Source: Xanthoparmelia taractica
Taxonomy: Eukaryota > Ascomycota > Lecanoromycetes > Lecanorales > Parmeliaceae
Direction: 5' to 3'
NCBI GenBank assembly: GCA_033085395.1
Contig: JANQBS010000107.1
Location: 1 to 64,000 of the forward strand
Length of the DNA: 64,000 nucleotides
Shown here: positions 1 through 13,037 of the stretch, one piece after another
Numbering within the stretch: the first letter of the stretch is position 1
How the letters are laid out: each line of letters begins with the position of its first letter
Translations under genes and position numbers: made by a program
Notes under the pieces: model-generated
Databases searched by the model: none
Seen by the model: only the letters and a program-made list of their open reading frames with translations
Told to the model about the DNA's origin: nothing

Positions 1-281
1 TTAAGCTAATTTCGCCCTAACTTATATATTAATCTAAAATTTTCTTATCTTATTCGCCACCTAATATAAGAAATAATTTACATTATAAGATACTTCTACA
101 TATATTAGAAATTTCTTAGATCATTTCATAATATTAGTAATTTCTTATCTTATATCTTTATAAGTAATCTAATATAATCTTCCCATGATATTCTCCCATG
201 ATATGATATAGTACGGTATAGTATGAAATATTTTATTAAATATACTAGATCTTTTCGACTCGTAATTAAGCTTTATAAATA
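1..281. other. AT-rich RIP-degraded flank, no gene
   Basis: Very AT-rich, stop-dense sequence with the TpA-rich texture of RIP. No reading frame or recognisable element. Its last five bases (277-281, AAATA) are the left target-site duplication of the LTR element that starts at 282. Confidence 0.6.
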
Positions 282-509
282 TATTAAACTTAATTGTAAA
301 TTAGAGTCTTAGAGTTATATAGTAGTATAAAATTAAAAAGATATATGTTTTATATATAGATTTAATAATAAGATTAATTCTTAAGAAAGAAGAAAAGAAA
401 ATTAAAAAAAATCGCTTATTTAAGTATATTCGTTAAGTGTTCGCTAAGTCTACGTATATTAAGTAATTTAAAATTCCCTCGCCTAAGAATTAAGATCTTA
501 TTTCTAATA
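282..509 (+). repeat. Left LTR of outer retroelement
   Basis: 228 bases, directly repeated at 11230-11456. The copies differ mostly by C/T and G/A transitions. Flanked on the left by AAATA, which recurs after the right LTR. Confidence 0.75.
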
Positions 510-2198
510 ATTATCTTTTTTCTTTAAAAATTTGTACCCGAATTTAATATTAAAAAAAGAATTAATTTTCTTAAAAAATTTATTAAAATTTTTTAGATTT
601 AATTAAAAAAAAAAAAGAATTTCTTCGAGTAGCGCTTCGTATATAAAGTATATTAGAAATATTTTTTATATTAGTTATATCATTTTAATAATACGTAAAG
701 TAAATATTATTCTTAAGTTAAGTATACGCGACGTGTATAATTCGCGTATATCGATAATAAAGTTATTAATAAAAGAGTATCGATTTTTAAGAAAATTTTC
801 TCTTTTTATTATATATATTATTATATATATAGTATTTAACTTGCAAGATATAAATTTATACCTTATAGACACTTTATATATATTAAATATATTTAAGATA
901 TCTTCTATCGTATTAGCTACTATAGATTTTTTAAAATTATAGATAATATATAATCGTTATTAATACGTTATTAGCTCGTCTAGTATTTAATCGTAGCACG
1001 ATTAATAAAATCGTTAATCGATTTAATTAAGAACTCATATTCGCGATATATTCGCTATATTTACGAATACGATTTCGAGAAATATAAGATAGTATTCGAT
1101 TTCGAAGGTAATATACTTATAAAATATATAATTTATACGAAATCGCGTTTCGATTACGTCGCGATAAATTAATATATAGATTTCGTATATCTAATACTTA
1201 TTAAACGATCGCTATTTTAAATTCTTAAGTATTATAAGATTATTATAAAAGTAAATTATATATTTAAACTTCGTCGTCGATTTAAAATAATAATAATTAA
1301 TAATCTTAACTTAGACGATTTTAAATATATCTCGATATTTTAATTAATAAATATTATAAAGATATATAAGAAGATTCTTAACGCTTATTAATAAGTTATC
1401 GATCGCTTTAATAACGTAAAAAAATCAAATACTTTAAGTATTTAAGTTAATTAAGTTAAGTCTCTTAACGTTATCTTTATTATCCTTATAGAAGATTTAA
1501 ATATATTACGCTATAGCGTATATATTTCTATAACTTATATCGATTTTAAGCGCGTTTAATATATATTAATATTAACTTTAGATAAATCTTTTTAGGTTAA
1601 ATTCGTCGATAGTAAATTCTAGATTTAATAATAACGATAAAAACGAAGAAGATAATAAAGAGAGGGATAAGAACGAGGACGAATCTACGTCTTTTAATAA
1701 CTCTTAGCTTATTACGTCGTCTTTTATAAATAAAAATCTAGATATCTTCTCTATCTCTTTTACTAATAGTAATTTTTTCTTCTTTAATAACTAGAAATCT
1801 TATATCTCTTTATATTTATTATTCGAGAAATTAAAAAGTCTCGTTATAAATTCGAAGAAGAAGTCTTCTTCGCGTGATATGTTAATAAAAGAATTTTAAT
1901 AATCTAGCGTTTAATATATATTTACTCGATATTAGATCTATAAATCATATTTTAATTAATATTATTACTCTATATAATAGAAACTTCTTATTATCTTTCA
2001 GGGCGTCGTTAGCTTTTCTTAGTCGCTTTAATATTATTTTTTATTACGATAATCTAAGATTCGACTCTTCGTAGTTAAGTTTCTTTATTTCTAAGCTCTT
2101 TTTTTAAAATTAACTAATCTTTAAATTCTTTTTTTAAATATACGTCTCTTATACTTATTATTTCTATAATTCGTACTTATTAAACTTATCGATTATAT

Positions 2199-2465
2199 TG
2201 TTAGACCTAGCGCTGCATACGTCTTAGCGTCAACTACTTCTAGGTTTAAAGTCTATTGCGAGATTATAGCGGGATCCATGATCTAAGGCCTTAGCGGGGC
2301 CTTGGCGATTATATATCTTCTTCGCATATTTTAGAGTTTTCGTGTTCTTTAGAGATTAATTCTATTAAGACTTAATATTTAATAAAGAAATTATTATCGT
2401 ATTAATTATACGTCTCTTATATTAATTAGATCGCTTATTAAGCGTTAATGAATTAATTTCTTATA
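2199..2465 (+). repeat. 5' LTR of inner Gypsy element
   Basis: 267 bases, homologous in direct orientation to 10534-10800 and inverted to 4494-4759. Contains the GC-richer landmark GGCCTTAGCGGGGCCTTGG around 2287, which partly escaped RIP. Confidence 0.8.
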
Positions 2466-3466
2466 ATTCTAATTTCTCTATCTTTTAAAGAAAAAAACTT
2501 ATCGTTATTACGATATTAAACTCTTCGTTAAATTAAAATAAATATATCTTAAAGCGATATAACTTCGATATTAATTTTTAAGAATTTATCTTAAAAAACT
2601 AAACGATTTTAAAAAAATATCTTAAAAACGCTTAAGTAAAAAATTATTATTTAAAATTAAAATAAGAGTTAATAGAGTTACGAGCACGTAATAACGTGCT
2701 ACGTAATTTAAATTTTTCTATAATTCTCGTCGAAGCGATAACGATTTTATTTATTATTTCGTTTTTAATAAATATTTTAATTAAAATAAAGATATTTTAT
2801 TTTAAAAAGATATATTCTTATAAGAATAATAATAAAGAGAAATATTTACGCTAATTTCACGAAGTTGAAATTCGATTTCTTATAAGTCTCGAGTATTTTA
2901 TTATTAATTAAGCTATGATTATCTATTATATATAATTCCTAAAAGACGAGCTTAATATATAGTAATATAGATATTTTTAGGTCTATAGACTAAATAAAAT
3001 TATCTTCGAGTTTTTTAAATCGTTTTTATTTAATTTAATTATAAATTTAATAAATCGATATTTACTCGTTTATAAAAAATAAAAAATAATAAAATACTAA
3101 TAAGATTAAAAGATCTTAGTTTTTAAGATCTATCTAAAAAAATTAAAAACTTATTTATTTTTATTTACGAAGAAGTATTAAACGAGTTTTTTCTTAATTA
3201 AGCTACGACCTAAGCTAAAGAATAAGATTTTTAATATTAATAATATATCTAAGTAGAGAAAAGAAATTCTTATTATAATAATTATATGAAAAATAATTTT
3301 AAAGCGCGCGCGTCTTAATAATAATAACTTTAATTTAAAGTAATTAGAGAAATCTAATAAAGATAAGTCTCTAAAAGCTCGAATTTTGAAATTTGATACG
3401 ACTTTAAAGAATAGTGTTAAATCTACGCGTTTTCGAGAAGAAGATAAGAAACGTAAGACTAAGATC

Positions 3467-3607
3467 TATCACGAACGAATGGACGTGTAGTGGGATTGAC
3501 TGCTTCCATTGTTTAAATATGCTACGAATGCTCTGAAAACTCTTCTCCGGAGCAATATTGATCCACATCGGCTTGGCATTCGAAGAGCAGATATCAAAAC
3601 CGTGACA
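3467..3607. repeat. Left terminal direct repeat of mini-LTR element
   Basis: 141 bases, the same length as 4316-4456. Differences are almost all C/T or G/A, with this copy the less mutated one. Confidence 0.85.
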
Positions 3608-4315
3608 ATTACCTACAAAAACAACAAAAAATAACGTCCTCGTCATTTCAGATCCCAAACCATGCTCCCATTAATTCATAGCCAGTCACACATCAACTAA
3701 TTAATTGATTTAATTATATAATAATGACTGCGGCGAGATGAATATATGTCGCTAATTGATATTGATATGAGATAAATGCTCGCTCTGACGTTGGCTAGCG
3801 CTTTGCTGTTTAGTGACGTACGACTATTTAACGTGTGGGACGTGCGTATTCTAAAGAAGGATTTGAAGCTAACTGGCTGGCAAGTCGGCTAACAGGTAGG
3901 CTTCTCCGTAGTGCAGTGGTATTTGGCTCTCATGAGAAGCAGTATAGTCACGTGCCATCAAGTAGAGTGGTTTGAACCATCGAATCTCGATCGTATGGGC
4001 CTTCCAACATATAATAACTCCCTGGCCCCTAACTCCCTAGCTCTTAACTTCAACACACATCAGGCCTGCTCCCCTCAGTGTCATCGCACTCGCTATTATA
4101 AAGGCCGCAGAGGGGTCGAATACTTCTCTTTCGAGTTATAAGCCCGATATACTAAGTCGTTACACTATACGTTCTATAAAACGAATATTCTAATAGGCTT
4201 AAAAAGAATGCTAATACTATCACGAAGACTCGAACCAGACGAGTCAAAGGTCACTTAGATCAATTATATATATAACGATATGCGAAGGATTAGAATCGAG
4301 GCGTTGCTACTATGT

Positions 4316-4456
4316 TATCACGAACGAATAAACGTGTAGTGAGATTAACTACTTTCATTGTTTAAATATACTACGAATGCTCTAAAAACTCTTCTCCGAA
4401 GTAACATTAATCCATACCGACTTGGCATTCGAAGAGTAGATATCAAAACCGTGACA
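4316..4456. repeat. Right terminal direct repeat of mini-LTR element
   Basis: 141 bases matching 3467-3607; slightly more RIP-type transitions than the left copy. Followed by AGATC, the target duplication. Confidence 0.85.
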
Positions 4457-4493
4457 AGATCGCTAATTATAATATTAAAATATTTATTATTTA

Positions 4494-4759
4494 TGTAAGG
4501 GATTGGTTCGCTAGCGCTTAGCAAGCGGTCAATTAATATAAGAGACGTATAGTCGATACGATAGTGATTCCTTAATTAGATACTAAGTCCTAGTAGAACT
4601 AATCTCTAAGGAACACGAAAACCCTGGGGTATGCGAAGAAGACATATGATCGCCAAGGCCCCGCCAAGGCCTTAGGTCACGAACCTCGCCATGACCTCGC
4701 AATGGACCCTGAACTCATGAGTAGTCGGCGCTAAGGCGTATGTAGCGCTAGGCCTGATA
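4494..4759 (-). repeat. Solo LTR of the inner Gypsy family, inverted
   Basis: 266 bases, the reverse complement of the LTR at 2199-2465 and 10534-10800, beginning TGTAAGG and ending CCTGATA as read on the plus strand. It is the least mutated of the three. The flanks are both ATTTA (4489-4493 and 4760-4764), so it is a bona fide insertion that later lost its interior by LTR-LTR recombination. Confidence 0.85.
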
Positions 4760-5769
4760 ATTTATTAATATTATTAGAAATTAGATTATATAAAATCGAA
4801 TTATCTCGATAAAAATAAATTAATTATTATCGTTATAACGATATCGATAAAAAACGAATTAATTTTATAAGCGTCTCTAAAGCGAAGTAAGAAAAACGAA
4901 CAATAAAGATAATTTCTTTTATTATTATAAAGAGATAAATTAAGCTATAAAATAATTAAAGATAATTTATTATTTTACTCGATTATAAGATATATATTAA
5001 TTTAATTATATAAAAGTTCGTGATTTAATAAGATTTTTAATTATATATTATTATATTATTATAAATAAAAGCGCTTAATAAGTAAGATATATATTATTAT
5101 AATATTTATTAGCTAAACTATTAAATAGTCGATAGCTGAAATTAAGAATAATAATATAATATACTATTCTACAGCGTAGATTAAGAAGATCTTAATATCG
5201 TATTAGATATACTCGCGTTATATTAATTATAGGTTCTAAGTAATTCTACGACAACGTAGTAACGATTTAAGATTAATGTTAGAAAACTTTAAATTAAAAA
5301 ATCGATTAAATTTACTCGAGAAATCGAGCGAAAGTTAAATATATTTATAATCGTATACGCTACGATAGCGCGAGGCGAATAGAAAAATATTAATAATTTA
5401 GAGCTTTTAAGAGAACTACTAAAGTCTAAGAATATCTTTTTTAATAATATAATAGAGATCTTATCTACGTTTAAATAGAGAAATTATACTATTAAGATAA
5501 AGAAAAATAAAGAATTATTTTATAAATCTCTTTATATTTTATCTTAAATTAAGTTATTAAAGCTAAAACGATATCTAAAGAAATTACTTTATAATAATTA
5601 AATTTATTATTTAACTTTCTTCGTTAAAGTTCTTATTCTCTTTATCTTAAAGAAAAATAATAAATTATATTTTTATATAAATTATTAAAACTTAAATATA
5701 ATAATAATAAAGAATTAATATTTATAACTTTTAATTATCGAGACGTTAAATCGCTTATACGACGTTAAG

Positions 5770-6010
5770 ATGTTTTTAAAATTAAATTTTAAGAATATCT
5801 ATTATAGAATTCGCATTAAAAAAAACGATAAGTAAAAGACTACGTTTCGTACTCACTATAACTATTTTAAATGTTTAATAATATCTTTTAATCTTACAAA
5901 TATATTACTTACGTTTCAAGTCTATATTAATAAAGTTCTTATTAATCTTATAAATATTACGTATATAATATATTTAAATAATATTCTAATTTATAGCGCT
6001 AAGTCGGCGA
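5770..6010 (+). pseudogene. Reverse transcriptase core of Gypsy pol, RIP-mutated
   Basis: Translating 5971-5997 gives YLNNILIYS, the RIP-altered form of the catalytic YLDDILIYS: both Asp codons read Asn through G-to-A. Just upstream the frame gives KTTFRTHYNYF, then a remnant of the region before the catalytic box, typical of Ty3/Gypsy RT. Trp codons have become TAA, as expected where TGG is hit twice. The enzyme cannot be made from this copy. Confidence 0.85.
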
Positions 6011-8480
6011 AATATTAATAATACGTTAAGTAAGTACTTAAGCGATTACGTTAGTTTGAGCTATATATAAATCTAAAGAAATATTAATTTTACACTAAAG
6101 CGATTAAGTTCTTAAGATTGATTATAATTATTAATAATATAGTTATAAATTAAAAACGCGTAATAACGATTTAAGAATAATTAACGTCGCGAAGCTATTA
6201 AGATATATAAATCTTTTTAAATTTTATAAATTTTTATTAACGCTTTATTTTTAAATACTTTATTATTATAATATTTCTTATTACTTTATTTAAGAATAAT
6301 AAAGTTAATAAAAAATTACAATTATTTAAGTAATTAAAAGACGCTAGATTAGCTTTTAAGTAACTACGTAATACTTTTATAACTACGTCGTTTTTATAAT
6401 AATATAATTTTTAAAAGAAATTACCCGTAGAGACTAATATCTCTAACTTTAATATAAGAGCTATACTTTTATAATAAAAAAATAATAATTATTAATAACT
6501 CGTCGCGTTTTTTTCTAGAAAGATAATATTAGTAAAATAAAATTATAAGACTTATAATTAAAAATTATTTACTATCGTTATAGTAATAAAATAATAATAT
6601 TATTATTTAAAAGATAATATTTATTATATTAAGATCTAGATAGATTATAATAATCTTAAGAAATTTCTAAAATAAAAGAAACTTAATTTTAGATAAATTC
6701 GTTAAGCGCTAATGTTAATTATTTATAACTTTAAGATTTTTTATCGAATAGAAAAATTAAATTTTATAAATACGCTATCGCGACGATTAGATTATAAAGA
6801 TTTATCGCTATTAAATATTAAATTATTATTTATACTTTAAAATAAACTTACTCTTTAGATTAGTAATAAACTATTATAAAGAGATAAAGAAGTAATAGTA
6901 ATAATAGCGTCTACGCTACAAGTTATAGATATTTAAATAATTATTTTTTAAAAAAAGATTAAGACTATATTTAAAATTATATATAACGGTTTATAAAGAT
7001 TAATAAAAACGCTAATTTAAGAGCTATAATTTTATAATAATTAAATAAGCTCTTTTCGAGTTAATGCGAATATATTTATAAAGCGATATTATATTCGTAA
7101 TTAAATATAATTCTTAGACTTTAAGAAACTATTACGAAATAATAATTATCTCTATATATCTAGAAATAATACCTTACGAGAAGAACTTATTAATGAATAT
7201 TATAATAATTATTTAATAGAATACTTTAACGCTATAAAAATATATAAGCTTTTTACTCGAAAATATTATTAAAATAAGAATCTTAAGAAAATTATTAACT
7301 ACGTTAAGATTTATAACGTATATTAACGTATTAAGACATTACATTATCGACTCTATAATAAATTAATCTTACTTTTTATTATTATTAAATTATAAAAGAA
7401 ATTTTTTATAAATTTTATTATAAATTTACTCTTAAATAAGCTTAAGAATATTATTTATAACGCTATTCTAATTATAATAAATCGATTTACGAAAATAATT
7501 AAATATCTATTAATAATTATTAAAATCGACGTTACTAAGCTAGCGAAAGTATTTTATATTAAAATTATTTATCGCTACGAAATATTTAATAATATCGTTA
7601 GCGATAGAGACTTAATATTTATTAGCGAGTTCTAATTAGCGATCTATTGTTATTTAAAAATAAAGCGCTATTTAAATATCGTATTTTATTCTTATGTTAA
7701 TAATTAAATCGAGTATTAAAATTAAATATTAAAATATTATTTACGTGTGTTTATTAATAAGATGTAAGTTAATTAGACTAAACTACTATCTATAATAGAG
7801 TTTATATATATAAATAATTAATATATCTTTATCGAAATAATATTATTCTTCTTAATATATAAATATTATTTAAAAATACGCTAGAAGATCGAGAATAACT
7901 TCGTCGAGAAAAGAATATTCGCTATAAATAAAAAGATAAAAAGATTATAGACGCTAAGAGATAAGATAATAGAGCGATTACGTAGCGCTATTATAGCTTA
8001 AGTTAAGTAATATAATAAATCGCATTAACTTTAGAGCTATAAAGTAAGTAATTTAATAATATTAATAATTAAGAATTTAAAATAAAGATATTTAAGTAAA
8101 AAGTTAACTTATAAATATATAGAGTCTTTTTAAATTATAGATAAAATAGAGTTATAAGCGTATCGCTTATTATTATCTTCTACGTATAGAATTTATAATA
8201 TCTTTTATATATCGTTACTTAAATTATATTATATACGCGATTGCGATAAAGTAGCGAAATTCTTTATATAAACTCTCGAGCTTATTAATAATAATAAGAT
8301 AAAAGAGATAGAAGAGATTATTAATAAGATTAAAAAGTAAGAAGATATTTAATATAAGATTAAATAAATTAATTAAAATAAAGAGATTAATTAATAAATA
8401 TTAGATAAAGAACTTAAGCGTATTAATAAGCTAACTTAAATCTATAATACGTAGAAGATTAATAAGCGAAAGTATTAAGT
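6011..8480 (+). pseudogene. RNase H, integrase and possible chromodomain remnants of Gypsy pol
   Basis: Continuing on the plus strand, short stretches read like Gypsy RNase H and the integrase zinc-binding and catalytic regions (for example around 7290-7520). Near 8280-8400 a pattern like YLVRWxGW, with Trp codons turned to stops, suggests a chromodomain at the integrase C terminus. All frames are riddled with stops. Placement is by order and patchy resemblance, not alignment. Confidence 0.5.
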
Positions 8481-10533
8481 ATTAAATAAAGAAGCTATTT
8501 AATTAAATTAATAATTATCGTTAAATAAGCGAAGACGCTAAAAACGAAAGTAAATATAATAATTATTTTAATATATTAAATAAGTATAGATATACTCTTT
8601 ATACTTATTAGTATAATTATGTAATTAAATAAGAGATTTATAATTAAAGTTTATTATTTAACTATTTATTTAAATAATATTACGTTAAGAATATATTATA
8701 TTAAATTAAAGTATATATTATTATAGATATAATTTATTAGAGAAACGCTTAATACGTATTATAAGAGAATATAATTAAATTTATTTAGCTCATCGTATAT
8801 TAAAATAAAAAGAAATAAATAATTTTTATCGTAGCGATAGAGAAATAAAAAGAGTATCTTAAGTAGGAGTCTTATTCGAAAAAAAAGAATTTTCAAAGAG
8901 ATTCTTATTCGAGAAGTCTATCTATTCGATATTATTCTTATTAAGAATAACTTCTCTTAATTTCGCCTTATAAACGTTTATACTATTTATCTTTTCTTAA
9001 AGAAGCTTATTATAATTCTTAAACTCTTTAACGCGCTTATATATTATTTTAAGTTTTTTCTTCGCGATCTAAAAATCGCGTTAAAAAATTATAATAATAA
9101 TAGTCGTTTAATTATTAATAGTTATAATTAAATTCTATTTTTTATAAAATTAAATAATCTTATAATTAATATATACTCGACTGCGATATATCGACGCTAT
9201 AATTTTAAGAGTTCGATAAACTCGACGAAGAGCTTTTTAATCTTTTTATAAAGAAAAGATAAAATCTTTATATAATCTTAAATTTTATTTTTAGCGCTCT
9301 TATAATAAGAATAAAGCGAGAACTTATCTCTAATATAATCGTTATCGAAATAAATAAAGCTTTAATAACACGAAAGAGTAGATATTATATTATATTAATA
9401 TGCGATAACGAAGCGTTAAGAAACTTACTTTTATTATTATTGTATAAGCTATCTTAAGTATTAATATATATTAATATTAGCGTAGCGATAGAGAAATTTT
9501 AATAACACTTATAATAAAGAGAGTTAAAAGAAGTTATAATAATAAGTATTTAATTATTAATATATTAGTATTAATATATTTAAGAATAATATTATAGCGT
9601 TAAAGTAAGAATTTATAAGAGTATATTAGATATTATAAAGAAGAGAAAAGTTTTAGAAAAGCGAAGGTAAATTTATTAATATTAAAAGACGTTAATAATT
9701 ATTATCTATAACTTCGTTATCGATATATTATTAATAAAATTTTTCTAATAATTTTAATTAATCGAATCGTCGTATCGTCGACATCGCTATTAATAAAATA
9801 ACAAAATAATAAATTAGCCCTACGCCCTTCTACTATAGAAGCTAGAATAGCTCTATAGAGAGACGTAGAAGTATAGCTATTAGTTATTCAATAGTAGCTC
9901 GCTGAGAATTAAGATAAATAACGCATAATATATATGTTTTAGTATAGCTAGTAATATACGCTATAGAAATAACATCGCGTATAGAAGAACTTCTTCTACG
10001 CGTCTACGAAAGAACTAAGAAAACTCTTTAATAAACTATTAATAATATATATTGTTTATTATAAATGTATTAATCTTATATTATAAGAACGATAGCGTAT
10101 TAAAAGAACTATTTTTCTTTATTATTTAAAGAGATTAAGATTTTTTAATAAGTCTTCTACGTATACTTAGCGATCGCGTTACTATTAATATATAAATAGT
10201 AGAACTAATTGTAATATATCGAGTCTTCTATTAATACTTAAAGAGCACTATCGAGATTATTATATTATAAAAAAAGTTTATATTATATATTAATAATTAA
10301 TATAATAGACTCGAGATAATTATAATTAATAAATATTATATATATAATAGTATTAACGCGCGTTTATAACGCGTATCTTTTGCTATTAATAATTAAAGTT
10401 AATATTATAAAAATAACGTCGTTTATAAGTACTTTTTCTTATTTTCTATAAAATTTAAAGATTTTTTATATTACGTATCAAGAATATTATATTAAATAAT
10501 ATCTAAGAATTAGAATTTAAAAGAGAAGATAAT

Positions 10534-10800
10534 TATTAGATCTAGCGCTATATACGTCTTAGCGCCGATTACTTAATAATTTAAAGTTTATTATAAAGTT
10601 ATAACGAAATCTATAGTCTAAGGCCTTAACGGGGCCTTGGCGATTATATATCGTCTTCGTATATTCTAGAGTTTTCGTGTTCTTTAGAGATTAGTTCTAT
10701 TAGAACTTAGTATCTAATAAAGAAATTATTATCGTATCGACTATAAGTCTCTTATATTAATTAGATCGCTTGCTTAGCGCTAGCGAACCAACCCCTTACA
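10534..10800 (+). repeat. 3' LTR of inner Gypsy element
   Basis: 267 bases, homologous to 2199-2465. Preceded by a purine-rich tract (10520-10533) fitting a polypurine tract, and ends CCCCTTACA. Confidence 0.8.
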
Positions 10801-11229
10801 CTATAAACGTTTAACCTCGTTTAAATATACTAATTTCTACTTTAAGAAATTTAAGTCGACGCTACTATATTAGCTTCTCTCGCTTATAAATAACGCGCGC
10901 GATTCTTTCGTTTCGAATAAATATATTTTACTCGTTTATATCTTACTCTTCGTTAGATATACTTTTCTAATTATTATTAATATTATTTTCGCTATTATTA
11001 CTATTACTTAATTCTCTATTAAGATTATTATCGATAACTTCGATACGAATCTCTATATTAAGATTCGAAATATAATTCAATTCTTTAGATTAAATCGTGA
11101 TAATATTTTAGTTTAATATTATATCTAATGACGAGAATTCGTTTTAAGATCACGATATCTACGCTTTAATAATAATTATAATATTAATTTCGAATCGCTA
11201 TTTCTAAGAAGAATTAAAAGAATTAAAAT

Positions 11230-11456
11230 TATTAGACTTAATTCTAGATTAGAGTCTTAAAGTTATATAGCCATATAAAATTAGAAAGATATATATTTTA
11301 TATATAAATCTAATAATAAGACTAATTCTTAAGAAAAAAGAAAAGAAAACTAAAGAAGATCGCTTATTTAAGTATATTCGTCATGAATTTATTAAGTCTA
11401 CATATATCAAGCGATTTAAAATTCCCTCGCTAGGGGCCAAGGCTTTATTTCTAATA
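11230..11456 (+). repeat. Right LTR of outer retroelement
   Basis: 227 bases, direct repeat of 282-509. An A/G-rich tract lies immediately before it. Followed by AAATA. Confidence 0.75.
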
Positions 11457-12263
11457 AAATATTAATCATTACTTTTATTAATAAAGTTTCTCTTATCGAG
11501 TTTAAGCTTATTAGATTTTATCTTTTTCTATAATACATTGTAACTTCTCTCTTAGTATTTTAATCTCTCTAATAATAAAAATAAAGTCGATATAATTTTT
11601 TAAATTAGTCTTTATCTTTATTAATAGCGATTATAGTAGCTAAAAACAATAATAAAGTAATAATTCACGAGATTCTTTAAAATAAATAATACGTCGCTTT
11701 TTATTCTAGTAACTCGCTATCTTATATCTAGTATTTAATTTAAACGTATATAAGTCGAAAACTATATCTATATTATTATAGCTAGCGAATTTTATTCTTT
11801 TAGCGATTAAATAGCTTTTATCTTTCGTCGAGCTAATATCTTAAAAAAGATATTTAGTTCTTAAGAGCTTACTATTAGCTTTAACGAAAGCTTTTCTTTT
11901 TATATTATATATCTTAATATTTTTCTTATATTTAGCGTGATATTCTAGATCTATTATTCGATTACTAAATAAGCTCGCTCTATAGATCTTTTCTATAGAT
12001 CTATTCGTAGATATAATCTAAAAGATAGATATACGAAGTATTTTCTTTTTAATTCGAAGATAATATAAGAATCTATTTATAGATAAAGAGATCGCTTCGA
12101 TCTCTTTAAAGATTCCATAGTCTTAAAAAATATAATTCGCTAAGGTAATTACTAGTAAAGATAGTATCGAGTTTATAAATAACGACTTTATATTCTTATA
12201 TATATTATATTATAGTCTATAATTATATTAAATACTTAATAAGAATCGCTTTTAATTATAATT

Positions 12264-12537
12264 ACGGGTTGGAAAGGTGTGATATCTGTTGAACATAGTC
12301 GTTTTCAACTTTTTTTCAACTTTTTTTAAAAAATTATATCTTTTTAATCTATTTATAGAATTTTATAATTATATAAGCGTTCGCTTAAGCTTTTTACGTA
12401 TTTTTAGAATATAAAAAACTATTATGTAATATATTTATTAAAAACTCAATGAGAGTATGGAATATCTTATACCTTTCGATATGGTATTCGAAAAACTAAT
12501 CCCATACCATTAAATATATCACACCTTTCCGACCCGT
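12264..12537 (-). mobile_element. MITE copy 1 (10-base target duplication)
   Basis: 274 bases with terminal inverted repeats of the form ACGGGTCGGAAAGGTGTGG. Flanks 12254-12263 and 12538-12547 agree at 9 of 10 bases. Inverted relative to copies at 13038, 55045 and 56603. Ten-base duplications with inverted ends and no coding frame point to a non-autonomous Mutator-like (MULE) derivative; the superfamily is an inference. Confidence 0.88.
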
Positions 12538-13037
12538 AATTATAATATTAAAGATCTAAATAGATAAAGTAATCTTTTATATAATATCTCTAAAAAGCTC
12601 TTTACGTCTCTTATAACTCGTATATTAATTTTTATCTTTTTTTTTATTGTTAAAGATAGCGAATTTAATTATCTATTTAAAGAGTTAGTATAAATTAATT
12701 AACTTATCTCGTATAGTAATCTACGATCGAAGTTTTTATATATATTAGATTTAAAATACTTATCTACTCTCGTCGATAAATAGATAAAAAGTATATAGAT
12801 AGCGTAAATCTATATAAGAATTCTTTTATATCGATATTAATATTAATCTTTCTTTTATATATATTTAATTACGATAATAAAGTATCGAGTTCGTTAAGTT
12901 ATTAAAAGAATAGAAAATAGATTAAAGCTCTAAAAACGAATAGATTAGACTTCAATATTTAAAAAGAGATTTTATGATTATTAAATCGTCGCTTTTAATT
13001 AATATTAAAGTTTATTTACTTCTAAAGTATAATATAT

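Larger units (their letters stand above)
3467..4456. mobile_element. Mini-LTR (TRIM-like) element, 990 bases, target duplication AGATC
   Basis: Two direct repeats of exactly 141 bases, 3467-3607 and 4316-4456, run from TATCACG (from TGTCACG) to CCGTGACA, so the termini are TG...CA with short inverted ends. The flanks 3462-3466 and 4457-4461 are both AGATC. The 708-base interior has no coding capacity for gag or pol, so the element is non-autonomous. It has far fewer RIP changes than its surroundings, so it landed late. The interior holds tRNA-like pieces: an A-box-like TAGTGCAGTGG at 3909 on the plus strand, and on the minus strand a stretch near 4095-4172 resembling a tRNA D arm, anticodon arm and T loop. 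Orientation cannot be decided, because neither strand shows a clear primer site or purine tract. Confidence 0.8.
2199..10800 (+). mobile_element. Inner Ty3/Gypsy retrotransposon, RIP-killed
   Basis: Bounded by 267-base direct LTRs (2199-2465 and 10534-10800), starting TGTTAGAC and ending TTACA in the better copies. The interior reads on the plus strand in gag-pol order: an unreadable gag zone, reverse transcriptase near 5770-6010, then RNase H, integrase and a possible chromodomain toward about 8400. Stops are everywhere. The flanking duplication is not clean (TATAT on the left, CTATA on the right), perhaps through mutation. Insertions inside it include a solo LTR of its own family and a mini-LTR element. 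8600-10533 is AT-rich with no domain I can identify. Confidence 0.75.
282..11456 (+). mobile_element. Outer RIP-degraded LTR retroelement with nested insertions
   Basis: Two direct repeats of about 228 bases bound the element: 282-509 and 11230-11456. Each begins TATTA (from TGTTA) and ends CTAATA (from CTAACA), as expected for TG...CA LTR termini after RIP. The five bases before the left LTR (277-281) and after the right LTR (11457-11461) are both AAATA, a standard LTR target duplication. Its own interior is only 510-2198 and 10801-11229, stop-dense and without a domain I can read. The rest is a second retroelement inserted inside. The + orientation rests only on an A-rich tract before 11230 and is weak, because the LTR ends are nearly symmetrical. 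Confidence 0.7.

Noticed and set aside
675..942. Open frames of 65-69 codons on both strands
   Set aside because: They lie in RIP-altered AT-rich repeat DNA inside the outer LTR element; composition alone yields Ile/Leu/Lys/Tyr-rich translations.
3909..3985. A possible functional tRNA gene
   Set aside because: A-box and B-box-like strings are present, but I could not pair acceptor, anticodon and T stems; kept only as tRNA-like sequence in the mini-LTR element.
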